Positions 25,442 to 34,728 of a DNA stretch of 64,000 nucleotides are shown piece after piece. Every line of letters starts with the position of its first letter. The first letter of the stretch is position 1. The translations under genes were made by a program, and so were the position numbers. This DNA comes from Chryseobacterium echinoideorum (lineage in GTDB: Bacteria > Bacteroidota > Bacteroidia > Flavobacteriales > Weeksellaceae): assembly GCF_007474535.1 (NCBI RefSeq), contig NZ_VKNW01000003.1, forward strand, positions 331,937 through 395,936, in the 5' to 3' direction. Under the pieces are notes generated by a model. The model searched no databases. It was not told the origin of the DNA and saw nothing but the letters and a program-made list of their open reading frames with translations.

Positions 25442-28276
25442 TTAGAATTTAATATCAAACCCAAGGGTATATGTTCTAGGTGTCGGATACCTTCCTTGAT
25501 CTGATGCTATGTTACTTTCTGCATCAAACCCCTTCCATTTACTCCATGTTAGGAGATTTTCGGCTTGTAAAGTAATAGAAACACTATTTACAAAAGTACC
25601 ACTAAGTAATGATTTTGGCACATTATATCCAACCTGTAAATTTCTTAATCTCAAATAAGAGGCATCAACTAAAAATCTGTCTGAAAGACCTTGAGCGTTT
25701 AAATTTGATGCTTTTAAAGAAGGAACATTAGTATTAGTATTGTTCGGTGTCCAAGCATTAAGCATATCAGCACTCATGTTAAAATTACCAATACTACTAG
25801 GATTCATAACTGATGACCAGTCATAATCATATCTATATACTTGAGCCACATAAGTAAATGTTGTATTTACAAACAAACCTTTATAAGTAAAATCGAACCC
25901 GAACCCTCCTTGATACCTTGGATTAAAGCCATATTTTAGAGGTTTCAAATCAGCTGTAGTTGGGCTTTCGGTTGGTCTTCCATTAGCATCTTCAAACAAA
26001 AGATTACCATTTGATTGATTTACTCCTAAATAGTGATATACATATGGAGCTTGATAAAGCTGACCATTAGCGCTATAAACTTGTGGGATTTCTCCGTCAA
26101 TTAAAATCTCTGTAGGTAAATTGTACACCCTCTCTTTATTGAACGCTCCATTACCTCTTAAAGTAAACTTGACATTACTATTTCTAATTATATCATAAGC
26201 CAAATTAACTTCTATACCATTGTTTTTTAAATCAATAGGAGAGTTTGTATTTACTGCTGCTTGTCCAACAAGTAAACTTTGTGGCCATGGATAGAAGATT
26301 TCAACCCCTTTCTTTTCGTACACATCGAACGTACCTCTTAATCTTCTACTTAACAGTTCAAAGTCAAAACCTACATTCCATTGCTTTGTTGTTTCCCAAC
26401 GTAAATCAGGATCTCCTAAACTCACATTCAGACCTTGAGTACCATTATAAACGTTTGTTACTCCTACAAATGAATCTTTATATAATGGGGGATTTAAACC
26501 CGCAAAAACCGAACCATCAACAACCCTTTGATTACCAGCCGTTCCATAAGAACCTCTAAACTTTAAAATATTAATAAAATCCAAGTTCTCCATAAAATCC
26601 TCCTCATTAATATTCCATCTTGCACCTACCGACCAAAAGGTCCCCCATCTATTATCCTTACTAAATCTACTCGTAGCATCTCTTCTAACATTTGCTACGA
26701 CACCATACTTAGTATTATAATCATAATCTAAATTACCAAAAAAAGAATACATATTAAGTCTAGATTGCCCTGCACTTATATCAGGAACATTATAATTATC
26801 TCCTGGGACATATGCAGGGTACCCTGTTCCAGCACCCGGAACCCATAATTTTGGATTTAAACCGTTTTGGGTGAGACTTTGTGTCCTAATCATATAATTA
26901 TTGTATTCGTATCCTGCTAAAACATCAAATTTATGATTACCTATACGTTTTACATAATTTAATTGATATAAATTATTGAAATTAAACTGTCTTGATGCAG
27001 ACATTGTTTCAAATCCGATCCAAGTCTGACCATCTCCTCTGAAATAGTTTGCATTCCAAGATTCAGGTCTTTCATAAGTATTTCCGTCAAGCGATAGTAA
27101 TTGAGCATTTGTTCTCATCGTAGCCGTCAAATCGTCTGTAATCTTATAATTAACCTCAGATGTTAAATCTAATCTTAAATCATCAACATAAGTCTTATAT
27201 GTTTTGACTTTGTCAATCAAAAATAAAGGCGAATTAACTAAATTAGCGGAAATTTCTCCATTTGCTGCCCATTCATCTGGTGAAATATATCTTGCACCTC
27301 TAAGTGCTCCGATTACTAAATTATTATTAACACCTCCTGTACCCAGACCAGCAGCTTGATTATTCCTAGAGAATCCCGCATAAACACCAACTCTATAAGT
27401 CAGTTTATTATCATTTGACTTTCCATTAACATTTGTTCTTAGGGCAAATCTTTTCAAACCTGTTGTTGCTAAAATACCAGCCTGTTCCAAATAATGAACA
27501 TTTGTGTAGGAACTTATATTTTTAGCACCAGTTGTTATTGAAAAATCATGACTTTGCAAAAGAGACGGATTAAAGAAATAATTCAACCAATCTGTATTTG
27601 TTCCACTATAATTATTAATAGCCTGATCGGTCATGGTAGAACCCCTACCAGCACCAAACATTTTTTCAATCCTAAGCATCTGCTGAGCATCCGCCATATT
27701 ATATCTGTTAGACTGCAAAGTTGAAACCCCTACTTGAGAACGATAATTAAAAGTCGTTCTAGAATTAAATCCACCCCCTCTAGTTTTAATAACAATCACA
27801 CCATTTGCTCCTCTATTACCATACATTGCTGTAGCCGAAGCATCTTTTAAAACCTCCATTGATTCAACATCATTAGGATTTAAAGATCTAAAACTATCAG
27901 CGTTTGTTGGAAAACCATCAATAACATACAAAGGATCTGAGTTACCATTAATAGTACTAAATCCTCTAATAATTACTGTTGGTTTAGCTCCAGGCTGCCC
28001 ACTTCCAGTAGAGATATTAACACCTGCTAACTGACCCTGAGCAATATTCATTAGATTAGAATTGGGTCTGTTATTAATTTGTTCACTTTCAATTTTTGCT
28101 GTCGAAATAACAGCTTCTTTCTTCGTTGTAGACTTCAATCCAACAACAACAACCTCTTCAATTATTCTTTCTTGCCCATTTTTCACGCTATCGCTTTGTT
28201 TTTCCTGTGCAATTACCATTGCACCTCCTAAGAAAAAAAGCACACCAGTACTTAGTAACTTGAGTTTAACATTCAT
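25442..28276 (-). CDS. SusC/RagA-family TonB-dependent outer-membrane transporter
   Basis: A 944-residue TonB-dependent channel paired with the SusD at 23880. The signal peptide is followed directly by a TonB-box region EEVVVVGLKSTTKKE, then the plug with NIAQGQLAGVNISTGSGQPG, DPLYVIDGFPT and EVLKDASATAMYGNRGANG, and the barrel ending in RTYTLGFDIKF. As in the first Sus operon the N-terminal carboxypeptidase-like domain is missing. I start at ATG 28276 (MNVKLKLLSTG); the frame upstream to 28306 would overlap the promoter box. The operon has three genes. Confidence 0.93.
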   Translation of the reverse strand: MNVKLKLLSTGVLFFLGGAMVIAQEKQSDSVKNGQERIIEEVVVVGLKSTTKKEAVISTAKIESEQINNRPNSNLMNIAQGQLAGVNISTGSGQPGAKPTVIIRGFSTINGNSDPLYVIDGFPTNADSFRSLNPNDVESMEVLKDASATAMYGNRGANGVIVIKTRGGGFNSRTTFNYRSQVGVSTLQSNRYNMADAQQMLRIEKMFGAGRGSTMTDQAINNYSGTNTDWLNYFFNPSLLQSHDFSITTGAKNISSYTNVHYLEQAGILATTGLKRFALRTNVNGKSNDNKLTYRVGVYAGFSRNNQAAGLGTGGVNNNLVIGALRGARYISPDEWAANGEISANLVNSPLFLIDKVKTYKTYVDDLRLDLTSEVNYKITDDLTATMRTNAQLLSLDGNTYERPESWNANYFRGDGQTWIGFETMSASRQFNFNNLYQLNYVKRIGNHKFDVLAGYEYNNYMIRTQSLTQNGLNPKLWVPGAGTGYPAYVPGDNYNVPDISAGQSRLNMYSFFGNLDYDYNTKYGVVANVRRDATSRFSKDNRWGTFWSVGARWNINEEDFMENLDFINILKFRGSYGTAGNQRVVDGSVFAGLNPPLYKDSFVGVTNVYNGTQGLNVSLGDPDLRWETTKQWNVGFDFELLSRRLRGTFDVYEKKGVEIFYPWPQSLLVGQAAVNTNSPIDLKNNGIEVNLAYDIIRNSNVKFTLRGNGAFNKERVYNLPTEILIDGEIPQVYSANGQLYQAPYVYHYLGVNQSNGNLLFEDANGRPTESPTTADLKPLKYGFNPRYQGGFGFDFTYKGLFVNTTFTYVAQVYRYDYDWSSVMNPSSIGNFNMSADMLNAWTPNNTNTNVPSLKASNLNAQGLSDRFLVDASYLRLRNLQVGYNVPKSLLSGTFVNSVSITLQAENLLTWSKWKGFDAESNIASDQGRYPTPRTYTLGFDIKF

Positions 28277-28303
28277 ATTAACAAATTTTAATATTATTTG
28301 GTG

Positions 28304-28335
28304 CAAATATGTTAAAAAATATTAACACTACCAAA
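28304..28335 (-). promoter_or_regulatory. Probable promoter of the second Sus operon
   Basis: On the minus strand TTTG (28335-28332), 20 nt spacing and CATATTTG (28311-28304) give a near-consensus promoter with one mismatch in the TA pair. It ends 27 nt before the susC-like ATG at 28276. Confidence 0.5.
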
Positions 28336-28978
28336 TTTTCGATATTTTTTTATAGAAAATAAATTATATAGTTGTGAGATTTGTAAAATTATATCAAATT
28401 AACACAAAATAACACAATATCAAATATAAATTAATTTTTTTTAAAATAGAAAATTATTTATATAATGAAAATCTTTGTTGACAACTCATATAAACTACAT
28501 TTTTGATTTTCGCATTAAATCATTTCACTAATGCACTTGTAATTTCTATTCAAAGTAGTTCAAAATATCGCTCAACCATTAAGATTAATTCAAAAATTGT
28601 CTGAAAAGAATAAGATTTGTAATAACAATTTACTAGAAACAACAACTCGTATATAAAAATTTAATTTATTCTGAAATTATTATGATAATGGTTTAGTTTC
28701 ATTTCGAAATCTACAAAACATTTAAAATTATTGGTAATAATTTATGAATATTAAGATTCTCCCAAATAACCATTCTCTTATGGGTTAAGAGAGCGAGAGT
28801 TTATCATGGATTAGTTTGTACGCCGTCAAACTACATTTGGCATGTGAGAACTTTTGTCATTTTATTTAAAAAAAGAAATTGCTTAACAGAAATCGGAACA
28901 TTGATAAAATGATAGTGTAACTTTTGATCACTGTTTGTTGACCAAGGACACTTATCAAACAAATAAATACATTTGAAA
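28336..28978. other. Gene-poor AT-rich stretch upstream of IS982 remnant
   Basis: No convincing gene is visible in 640 bases. It contains a small hairpin at 28774-28792 (TCTCTTA tgggt TAAGAGA) following aagattctccc, a phrase also found in the repeat near 2768. The right end is the left inverted repeat of the IS982 remnant. Confidence 0.5.
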
Positions 28979-29828
28979 TAACGTGAGTTCGGGATAAGAA
29001 TAAATAAATTTATGATACAAAAAAGCAGAAAAATCAGTATATTTAAGGTATTGAAATTCAAATTTTTAACTAGAATTTCTGCTATGATTTCTGATGATAA
29101 AATTACAACTATTTATTACATTGTTGATGAGTTTTTTAAAGAATTTAATAGTGTTCTGAAAGATTATACTCTGAAAGATCCGAAAATTAAGATCCGAAAC
29201 CGAACATCTGCCCCTGTCTCAAAGTGAAGTAATGACTATTATGATCCTGTTTCATTACGGTGCATTCAAAAACCTCAAGCACTTTTACCAGGGCTACGTA
29301 CATAAAACCTTTAAAAACATTGCCCAAAAAGGACAATGTTCTCTGGGGTGGTTTTATGGATTTAAACTTCATTTGATTATTAATGACAGAGGAGAAGTTT
29401 TAGATTTTATCCTAACAACAGGAAATGTAGATGACCGAGAACCACTGAAAAGTATGGATTTGCATAAATGGATTTTTGGAAAACTATTTGGTGACAAAGG
29501 TTATATTGGGAAGGATTTGTTTGAACAGCTTTTTATTGATGGAGTTCATCTCATCACGAGAATAAAGAAGAATATGAAAAATTCTTTAATGCTTTTACAA
29601 GACAAAATTATGCTCAGAAAAAGAGCTTTGATAGAGTCTGTCAACGATGAACTCAAGAATATTTGTCAAATAGAACATACCCATCACAGAAGTTTTGATA
29701 ACTTTATTCTGAATATTTTGTCGGCTTTAGCAGCTTATTCGTTCTTTGATAAAAAACCATCAATAAACACCAAGGGCGACATTATTGATGAAGATAGATG
29801 GATTGCGGCTTAAATCGAACTCACGTTA
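28979..29828 (+). mobile_element. Eroded IS982-family insertion sequence
   Basis: The ends are a perfect 13-bp inverted repeat: TAACGTGAGTTCG at 28979-28991 and CGAACTCACGTTA at 29816-29828. The element is about 850 bp, shorter than a normal IS982 (roughly 1 kb), because its transposase gene has an internal deletion. It sits 17 nt before the selO start and directly beside that gene's promoter box. Confidence 0.8.
29084..29813 (+). pseudogene. IS982-family transposase, frameshifted and internally deleted
   Basis: The N-terminal part (MISDDKITTIYYIVDEFFKEF) runs into a stop at 29227 after RNRTSAPVSK. The frame continues one register over at about 29205 as LSQSEVMTIMILFHYGAFKNLKHFY, so a single-base change around the CCCC at 29211-29215 breaks it. 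After YQGYV the sequence jumps directly to HKTFKNIAQKGQ, where the family normally has about 70-80 more residues including the first catalytic Asp region (SFIDSTPL-type). The C-terminal half from LGWFYGFKLHLIIND to LAAYSFFDKK is intact. The enzyme cannot be functional. Confidence 0.8.
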
Positions 29829-29833
29829 AGTAA

Positions 29834-29841
29834 TACCTTTG
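29834..29841 (+). promoter_or_regulatory. Retained promoter -7 box of the selO remnant
   Basis: TACCTTTG matches TAnnTTTG exactly and ends 4 nt before the ATG at 29846. The IS982 right end is only 5 nt upstream, so the insertion has displaced whatever -33 element existed. Confidence 0.45.
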
Positions 29842-29845
29842 AGTT

Positions 29846-30025
29846 ATGAATATTGAAAATATCAGACAGCCATTTATAGAAAAATTTCCCGGAGACTTTT
29901 CAGGAAATACCATGCAGAATAAATTTAACGAAAATGATCTTTATTTTTTAGCCGCAACCCATCTTCCGGATTATATTAAAACTTATTCTACAGCGTATGC
30001 CGGACATAAGTTCGGAAACTGGGCC
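29846..30025 (+). pseudogene. selO: SelO (protein adenylyltransferase) 5' remnant
   Basis: The reading frame opens with MNIENIRQPFIEKFPGDFSG, the N-terminus of SelO-type protein AMPylators in Flavobacteria, then jumps to FNENDLYFLAATHLPDYIKT and ends TYSTAYAGHKFGNWA, the conserved YAGHQFGxWxxQLGDGR block. Roughly 30-40 residues between the first two parts are missing, and everything after GNWA is gone: the frame continues into an intergenic family B repeat and stops at 30064. Full SelO has about 500 residues including a kinase-like active site, none of which remains. The gene is therefore dead. Confidence 0.75.
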
Positions 30026-30105
30026 TCTCACTCCCGCACCAATCCTTTCGTGAGGCTTACCTAAACAAACCATTCATAAAATCTGAGCGATTTTTAAAAG
30101 TTCTT
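30026..30105 (+). repeat. Intergenic repeat family B, decayed copy 3
   Basis: CTCCCGCACCAATCCTTTCGTGAGG matches the CACGAA/TTCGTG repeat at 1985-2016 and 3849-3880 with stem mismatches. It is followed by aaaccattcataaaatctgagcgattttt, a decayed version of the associated hairpin. It forms the junction with the selO remnant. Confidence 0.6.
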
Positions 30106-30297
30106 TTATAATTCTGAGAGCAAGAACTGTATCTTTGAATGGTTAGTTTTTCTTTATAAGAATCTATGAGTGAAATAATTTCCAGGTATGTTTTTTAGTA
30201 AAAAATTTGTCTATCCAAAAAATATCAATCAGCAAAACATATAAAAGAATTGGCGCAATATATATTTGTCATTATTGAAGTAATGCGTAAATTTGGG

Positions 30298-30308
30298 TGT
30301 TAACAGCA
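30298..30308 (+). repeat. Left arm of inverted repeat around the propeller gene
   Basis: TGTTAACAGCA, exact reverse complement of 31815-31825. It is about 40 nt before the start of the 30347 gene. Confidence 0.5.
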
Positions 30309-30346
30309 ATAGTAAAACGACACTCTTCAATAAACAAATAGAATAA

Positions 30347-31810
30347 ATGAGAAAAACACTTTTTATCCTTTTCGCAATCGTGACTTTCCAGGCGAATGCA
30401 CAAAACCTGTTTCCGGTAAAACTAAACAACTGCAAAACTGAAAGATTTTGCCTTGATTGTGGAGATGTAAAGGCTGGTTATAATGAAAACGAATTTTTAA
30501 AACTACAGGATAAACTCAGCAAGGAGTTGAACTTACAAGGAATAAAAGGTGCAGTCAAATTTCAAATTCTTGTCGATGCAAAAGGCAGGGCTTGTGTTTT
30601 AAGCCATACTGATCAATCGAACAATCCAATTTCCTTAAAAATTATTGAAGAACTTAACAAGTTTAAAAAATGGACACCTGCTGTAACAAATGGGAAGAAT
30701 GAAGAAAAATCTTCTATCAATTTAATTTTTGTAGTTAACGAAAATAAAATTTCGGGGAAAATAGAACGGGTTGACATAAAGGCTTTTAATAAATCGTTTG
30801 ATAAGCCAAACAGTCCCGAGATTTACAATAAGACATACGAGTATAAAAACGAAAGTTTAAAGAACTATAAAATGACGGTTTGGAATTCGAATAATTCAAA
30901 TCTTCCAAACAATATGAACGACAATATCAGTATTGACAAAAACGGACTTATTTGGTTGACCGTTGATGAAGGACTGGTGACTTTTGACGGCAAAGAATTT
31001 AAAAATGCTGAACAGAATATTACTGACAAAGGCAAATTCTTTTCTTATTATGCATTAGCTACAGACAATGCTAACATTAAGTGGGTATATGGAACTAAAA
31101 ACATTTACAGTTTTGATAATGTTAAATGGACAAAGTATGACTCAGCAGATATCGGAATAGATGGAGCGTATGAAATTGTTAATAACCCAAAAACCGGAGA
31201 AGTATTTTTCTGTTCCGATGAAGGCTTGACAATCTACAAGGACGGAAAATGGACAAATCTAAATAAAAGCAAACTCAAAGACCTGCCATCAAATAGAGTA
31301 ACATTCGCCAAGAGAGACTCAAAAAACAGAATTTGGATTGGGACATTTAGCGGTACAGCTATGATTGACGAAAATAACCAAATAACAAACTTTGAAAACA
31401 TAAATACCGTTTTGAAAGGAAAATGTATTACTTCAATGGACGAAGATGAAAATGGCAATCTTTTTTTTACGCTTTATGAGTTTGACAGAAAAGAGAAAGG
31501 AAAGGTAAACAATAACGAAGGAATTGCAATTCGTTATAAAGATGGAACTTTCAAGCAGTTCACAACTGAAAATTCAGGAATCCCATTCAATCATACTAAC
31601 TGTGTACTTTACGACAAAGCAGAAAAAGTTCTTTGGATTTCAACAGATAGAGCTGGTTTAATAAGATATGACCTAAAAGATGGTTGGGAAAATTATCACA
31701 ATGAAAACTCTGACATTCCAACTTCGTATATTTCGAAAATGGTTTTTGACGACAAAGGAAATTTATATTTAGCAACACGACAAGGATTAGTGAAAATTGA
31801 AAGAAAATAA
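30347..31810 (+). CDS. Exported protein: TonB-C-like domain plus beta-propeller
   Basis: A 487-residue exported protein. After the signal peptide MRKTLFILFAIVTFQANAQ comes a domain of about 100 residues (GIKGAVKFQILVDAKGRACVLSH, ending INLIFVVN) with the fold pattern of the TonB/energy-transducer C-terminal domain. From about residue 185 there is a propeller of two-component-regulator (Reg_prop) type repeats: ISIDKNGLIWLTVDEGL, DSKNRIWIGTFSGTAMI, KVLWISTDRAGLIRYD, DDKGNLYLATRQGLVKI. No kinase or DNA-binding domain follows, so it is a sensor or binding protein only. It stands alone, flanked by an 11-bp inverted repeat. Confidence 0.75.
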   Translation: MRKTLFILFAIVTFQANAQNLFPVKLNNCKTERFCLDCGDVKAGYNENEFLKLQDKLSKELNLQGIKGAVKFQILVDAKGRACVLSHTDQSNNPISLKIIEELNKFKKWTPAVTNGKNEEKSSINLIFVVNENKISGKIERVDIKAFNKSFDKPNSPEIYNKTYEYKNESLKNYKMTVWNSNNSNLPNNMNDNISIDKNGLIWLTVDEGLVTFDGKEFKNAEQNITDKGKFFSYYALATDNANIKWVYGTKNIYSFDNVKWTKYDSADIGIDGAYEIVNNPKTGEVFFCSDEGLTIYKDGKWTNLNKSKLKDLPSNRVTFAKRDSKNRIWIGTFSGTAMIDENNQITNFENINTVLKGKCITSMDEDENGNLFFTLYEFDRKEKGKVNNNEGIAIRYKDGTFKQFTTENSGIPFNHTNCVLYDKAEKVLWISTDRAGLIRYDLKDGWENYHNENSDIPTSYISKMVFDDKGNLYLATRQGLVKIERK

Positions 31811-31814
31811 ATTC

Positions 31815-31825
31815 TGCTGTTAACA
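31815..31825 (+). repeat. Right arm of inverted repeat around the propeller gene
   Basis: TGCTGTTAACA, reverse complement of 30298-30308, starting 5 nt after the gene's stop codon. Confidence 0.5.
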
Positions 31826-31928
31826 AGGTATTGGATACAAGCGTAGAATAAAAATACAACTATGATTTTGAAGTGTATGGAGAGAAAACTCAGAAGTTGA
31901 AAATTATTTATCTGTATCAGTAAAAAAA

Positions 31929-32324
31929 ATGGTAAAATTCAAATACACAATCCTTTACGTAAAAGACGTAACTAAATCAATTGGTTTTTACGAAAAAACA
32001 TTTGGTTTTGAAAGAATATTTATAACGCCAGAGAATGACTATGGCGAATTAGAAACAGGACAGACAACAATTTCTTTTGCTTCAATTGAACTTGCAAATT
32101 CAAACTTAAAAACTGGTTTTACAGAAAGTAATTTAAACCAAAAACCTTTTGCAACTGAATTAGGATTGGTAACGGACAATGTAGATGAAATTGTTAAACT
32201 TGCTCAACAAAACGGAGCAACAATTTTAGAAGAACCAAAAGTAAAACCTTGGGGGCAAACAGTTGCTTATTTGAGAGATATTGACGGGTTTTTATTGGAA
32301 GTTTGCACACCAATGGATGAATGA
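31929..32324 (+). CDS. VOC-family (glyoxalase/bleomycin-resistance fold) protein
   Basis: A 131-residue cytoplasmic protein with the vicinal-oxygen-chelate fold of two beta-alpha-beta-beta-beta units: FKYTILYVKDVTKSIGFYEKTFGF in the first and ELGLVTDNVDEIVKLAQQNGATI, WGQTVAYLRDIDGFLLEVCTP in the second. The Glu in LLEVCTP is a usual metal ligand, but the full ligand set is not clear. Members of this superfamily include glyoxalases, dioxygenases and antibiotic-binding proteins, and the substrate here cannot be told. It is a single gene in the accessory block. Confidence 0.85.
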   Translation: MVKFKYTILYVKDVTKSIGFYEKTFGFERIFITPENDYGELETGQTTISFASIELANSNLKTGFTESNLNQKPFATELGLVTDNVDEIVKLAQQNGATILEEPKVKPWGQTVAYLRDIDGFLLEVCTPMDE

Positions 32325-32501
32325 CAATAAAAACACCAGTCACTATAAAAGGATATAAGTAATTGACTTTATATTTTTAGATTAAACGAAAGCGAATAAA
32401 TAAAGGACAATGTAAAACCAAAAAGTTAGGGCATAAAATCCCGCTGAACGTAGCCGAGACCTTTAACTACAATACATCGTGAAACTCTACAAACAATAAA
32501 C

Positions 32502-33746
32502 ATGATAAGAGCACTAATAGCAACTCTTTTTATCTTGGCTTTGACCTGTTGTAAAAGCGGTAAACAATCAATCCAGGAAGAAAATTTACTACAGAAAGAC
32601 TCATTGACAAACGAAATTAAAGCAGTTAGCAAAACTGATGTTTTTAATGGTTTTACCGTTTCAATAGTCAATGATAAAGGTACTTTATATCAAAAAGGAT
32701 TTGGATTTTCGGACATTAAAAACCAGAAAAAGTATACAGACGCTACAATTCAAAATATTGCATCAATTTCTAAAACATTTGTTGGATTGGCATTGTTAAA
32801 AGCACAAGAATTGGGAAAACTAAAATTAGACGACCCGATCAATAAATATTTACCTTTTAAGGTCGTCAATCCGAATTTTCCTGACGTGGAAATAACCATA
32901 AGACACTTGGCTACGCATACTTCGAGTATTGTTGACAATGACTTTTACTTATCTAAAAACTATTTTTTGAAAGAAAATCAAGACTTAAAGGGAAGACATT
33001 TAGTTTTTGATGAAACACAAATCTTTAACCCAAAAGATTCTATCGTTTCTATGGAAGTATTTCTAAATAATTTATTAACCGAAAAAGGCAAATGGAACAC
33101 CAAAGAAATTTATACAAAAAACAAACCCGGTGAAATGTATGAATACTCAAATACTGCCACAACTTTAGCCGCTTTTGTAATTGAAAAAGCTACAGGTGAA
33201 ATGTTTGATAAATTCACGACAAAACATATACTGAAACCGTTAAAAATGAATGCTTCGGGTTGGCATTTTGAAGATGTTGACTTTGCCAATTATTCCAATC
33301 TTTATGAAAATCCAAAAACCGTTTTGCCATTTTACAGTATGGTTTCTTATCCGGACGGAAATTTTATTACTTCAGTAAACGATTTAAGTTTGTACTTAAC
33401 TGAACTCATCAAAGGATACAATGGTAAAGGATCCATATTAACTAAAGAAAGTTTCAAAGAATACTTTAAACCACAATTGCAAGCAAAAAATTTTATCGAA
33501 CGTAACGATAAAAACCCCTATAGCGAAAGTTATAATGTTGGAATTTTTATTGGCTTTGGTTACACCGGTTTTATTGGACACACAGGTGGCGACCCGGGAG
33601 TTGGCTCAATGATGTTTTTTGATCCTAAAAATAATATTGGTCGAATTTTGATCGTGAACACTTCTTTTTCTGACAAGAAAGGGAACGATACATTTTATGG
33701 CATCTGGGACAAATTAGAAAAATATCAAACCAAATTGATCAACTAA
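32502..33746 (+). CDS. Beta-lactamase-fold serine hydrolase, lipoprotein
   Basis: A 414-residue class C beta-lactamase/esterase-like protein. The leader MIRALIATLFILALTCC gives a probable lipid anchor. The active-site SxxK is SISKTFVG at about residue 90, the YxN motif is YEYSNTA near residue 215, and the KTG-equivalent is GHTGGDPGVG near residue 365. The family includes penicillin-binding proteins, esterases and peptidases; a true beta-lactamase is not supported by sequence alone because this branch contains many unassigned hydrolases. It is a stand-alone gene in the accessory block, without a nearby regulator of the AmpR type. Confidence 0.85.
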   Translation: MIRALIATLFILALTCCKSGKQSIQEENLLQKDSLTNEIKAVSKTDVFNGFTVSIVNDKGTLYQKGFGFSDIKNQKKYTDATIQNIASISKTFVGLALLKAQELGKLKLDDPINKYLPFKVVNPNFPDVEITIRHLATHTSSIVDNDFYLSKNYFLKENQDLKGRHLVFDETQIFNPKDSIVSMEVFLNNLLTEKGKWNTKEIYTKNKPGEMYEYSNTATTLAAFVIEKATGEMFDKFTTKHILKPLKMNASGWHFEDVDFANYSNLYENPKTVLPFYSMVSYPDGNFITSVNDLSLYLTELIKGYNGKGSILTKESFKEYFKPQLQAKNFIERNDKNPYSESYNVGIFIGFGYTGFIGHTGGDPGVGSMMFFDPKNNIGRILIVNTSFSDKKGNDTFYGIWDKLEKYQTKLIN

Positions 33747-33850
33747 CCAGTACTGTCACTAAAAACAAACCTATACAAACTTATCCACCGCTAATTTTCA
33801 TATTGTTTTTTTTTATTTAATTTAGTCAATCTGAAAATCATCGTCTCCTT

Positions 33851-34699
33851 TTGTTGGAAACTGAATACAAGTTCATTTTCCTCCGCACTTCCGTTAGTGG
33901 CAAGTTTAACCATCATTCAATCTACAAAATACAACATAAATTGAATAGTTGCAACATTGAATATCAATCTATACAACCAGACGAATCGTTATGCGACTTT
34001 GTAGAAAGTTTTTGGATGCTGCACAATCCAACCGACACCGACAAACAAGTTGTAATTTTACCAGACGGCAGAGTTGATATATTTTTTACTGAATCGGCAT
34101 CCGAATCTTTTCATATTACACTTTTAGGAATAGGAACAACCCCGGAACAGTCTATAATCCGAGCTAAAAGGACAACTTTTGCTATAAGTTTCAAACCACT
34201 TGCGACAGAATATATATTGAGGAAGAGTGTTTCACACTTACTGAACAAAGGAGAAAATTTGCCCGATGATTTTTGGAGTTTTAGCGCAATAGACCTGAAG
34301 GATTTTAATTCATTCTGCCAAAAAGCAACCCGACAAATCAAAGCATTTCTCCCCAATGAACTTGATAACAGAAAACAAAAACTTTTTGACTTAATATACA
34401 GCTCAAACGGAGCCTTTTCCGTTGCCGAACTATCGGAAAAAGTATGTTGGAGCAACCGACAAATCAATCGGTATTTCAATCATCAATATGGTATCTCTTT
34501 AAAAGCTTACTGCAATATTCTTCGGTTCAGAGCTTCCTTTCAACAAATTAAAGATGGGCAACTTTTCCCGGAGCAAAACTTTGCTGACCAACCCCACTTT
34601 ATTAAAGAAGTGAAAAAGTTGGCAGGAGTTAACCCCAAACAATTAACACAAAATCAAAACGACCGATTTATACAATTTTCAACTTTGCCAGACCAATAA
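33851..34699 (+). CDS. AraC-family transcriptional regulator
   Basis: The C-terminal 100 residues form the two helix-turn-helix AraC domain (FSVAELSEKVCWSNRQINRYFNHQYGIS and the second helix pair ending FIKEVKKLAGVNPKQL). The N-terminal part (from QSIQPDESLCDFVESFWML, with VVILPDGRVDIFF) is the DUF6597-like sensory domain common in Bacteroidota AraC regulators. No ATG begins the frame; a TTG near 33947 (start of NSCNIEYQSI) is more likely than the longest frame. It lies 29 nt upstream of the TetX-like monooxygenase gene on the same strand and probably regulates it. Confidence 0.85.
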   Translation: MLETEYKFIFLRTSVSGKFNHHSIYKIQHKLNSCNIEYQSIQPDESLCDFVESFWMLHNPTDTDKQVVILPDGRVDIFFTESASESFHITLLGIGTTPEQSIIRAKRTTFAISFKPLATEYILRKSVSHLLNKGENLPDDFWSFSAIDLKDFNSFCQKATRQIKAFLPNELDNRKQKLFDLIYSSNGAFSVAELSEKVCWSNRQINRYFNHQYGISLKAYCNILRFRASFQQIKDGQLFPEQNFADQPHFIKEVKKLAGVNPKQLTQNQNDRFIQFSTLPDQ

Positions 34700-34704
34700 T
34701 TTTG
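34697..34704 (+). promoter_or_regulatory. Promoter -7 box of the TetX-like gene
   Basis: TAATTTTG overlaps the stop codon of the AraC gene and ends 24 nt before the ATG at 34729. It suggests the monooxygenase can be expressed separately from the regulator. Confidence 0.45.
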
Positions 34705-34728
34705 TGCCGTAATTAAAATTTTACGGTA

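Noticed and set aside
32502..33746. Beta-lactamase resistance gene
   Set aside because: The fold and catalytic motifs are present but this branch contains mostly unassigned hydrolases; resistance cannot be claimed from the motifs.
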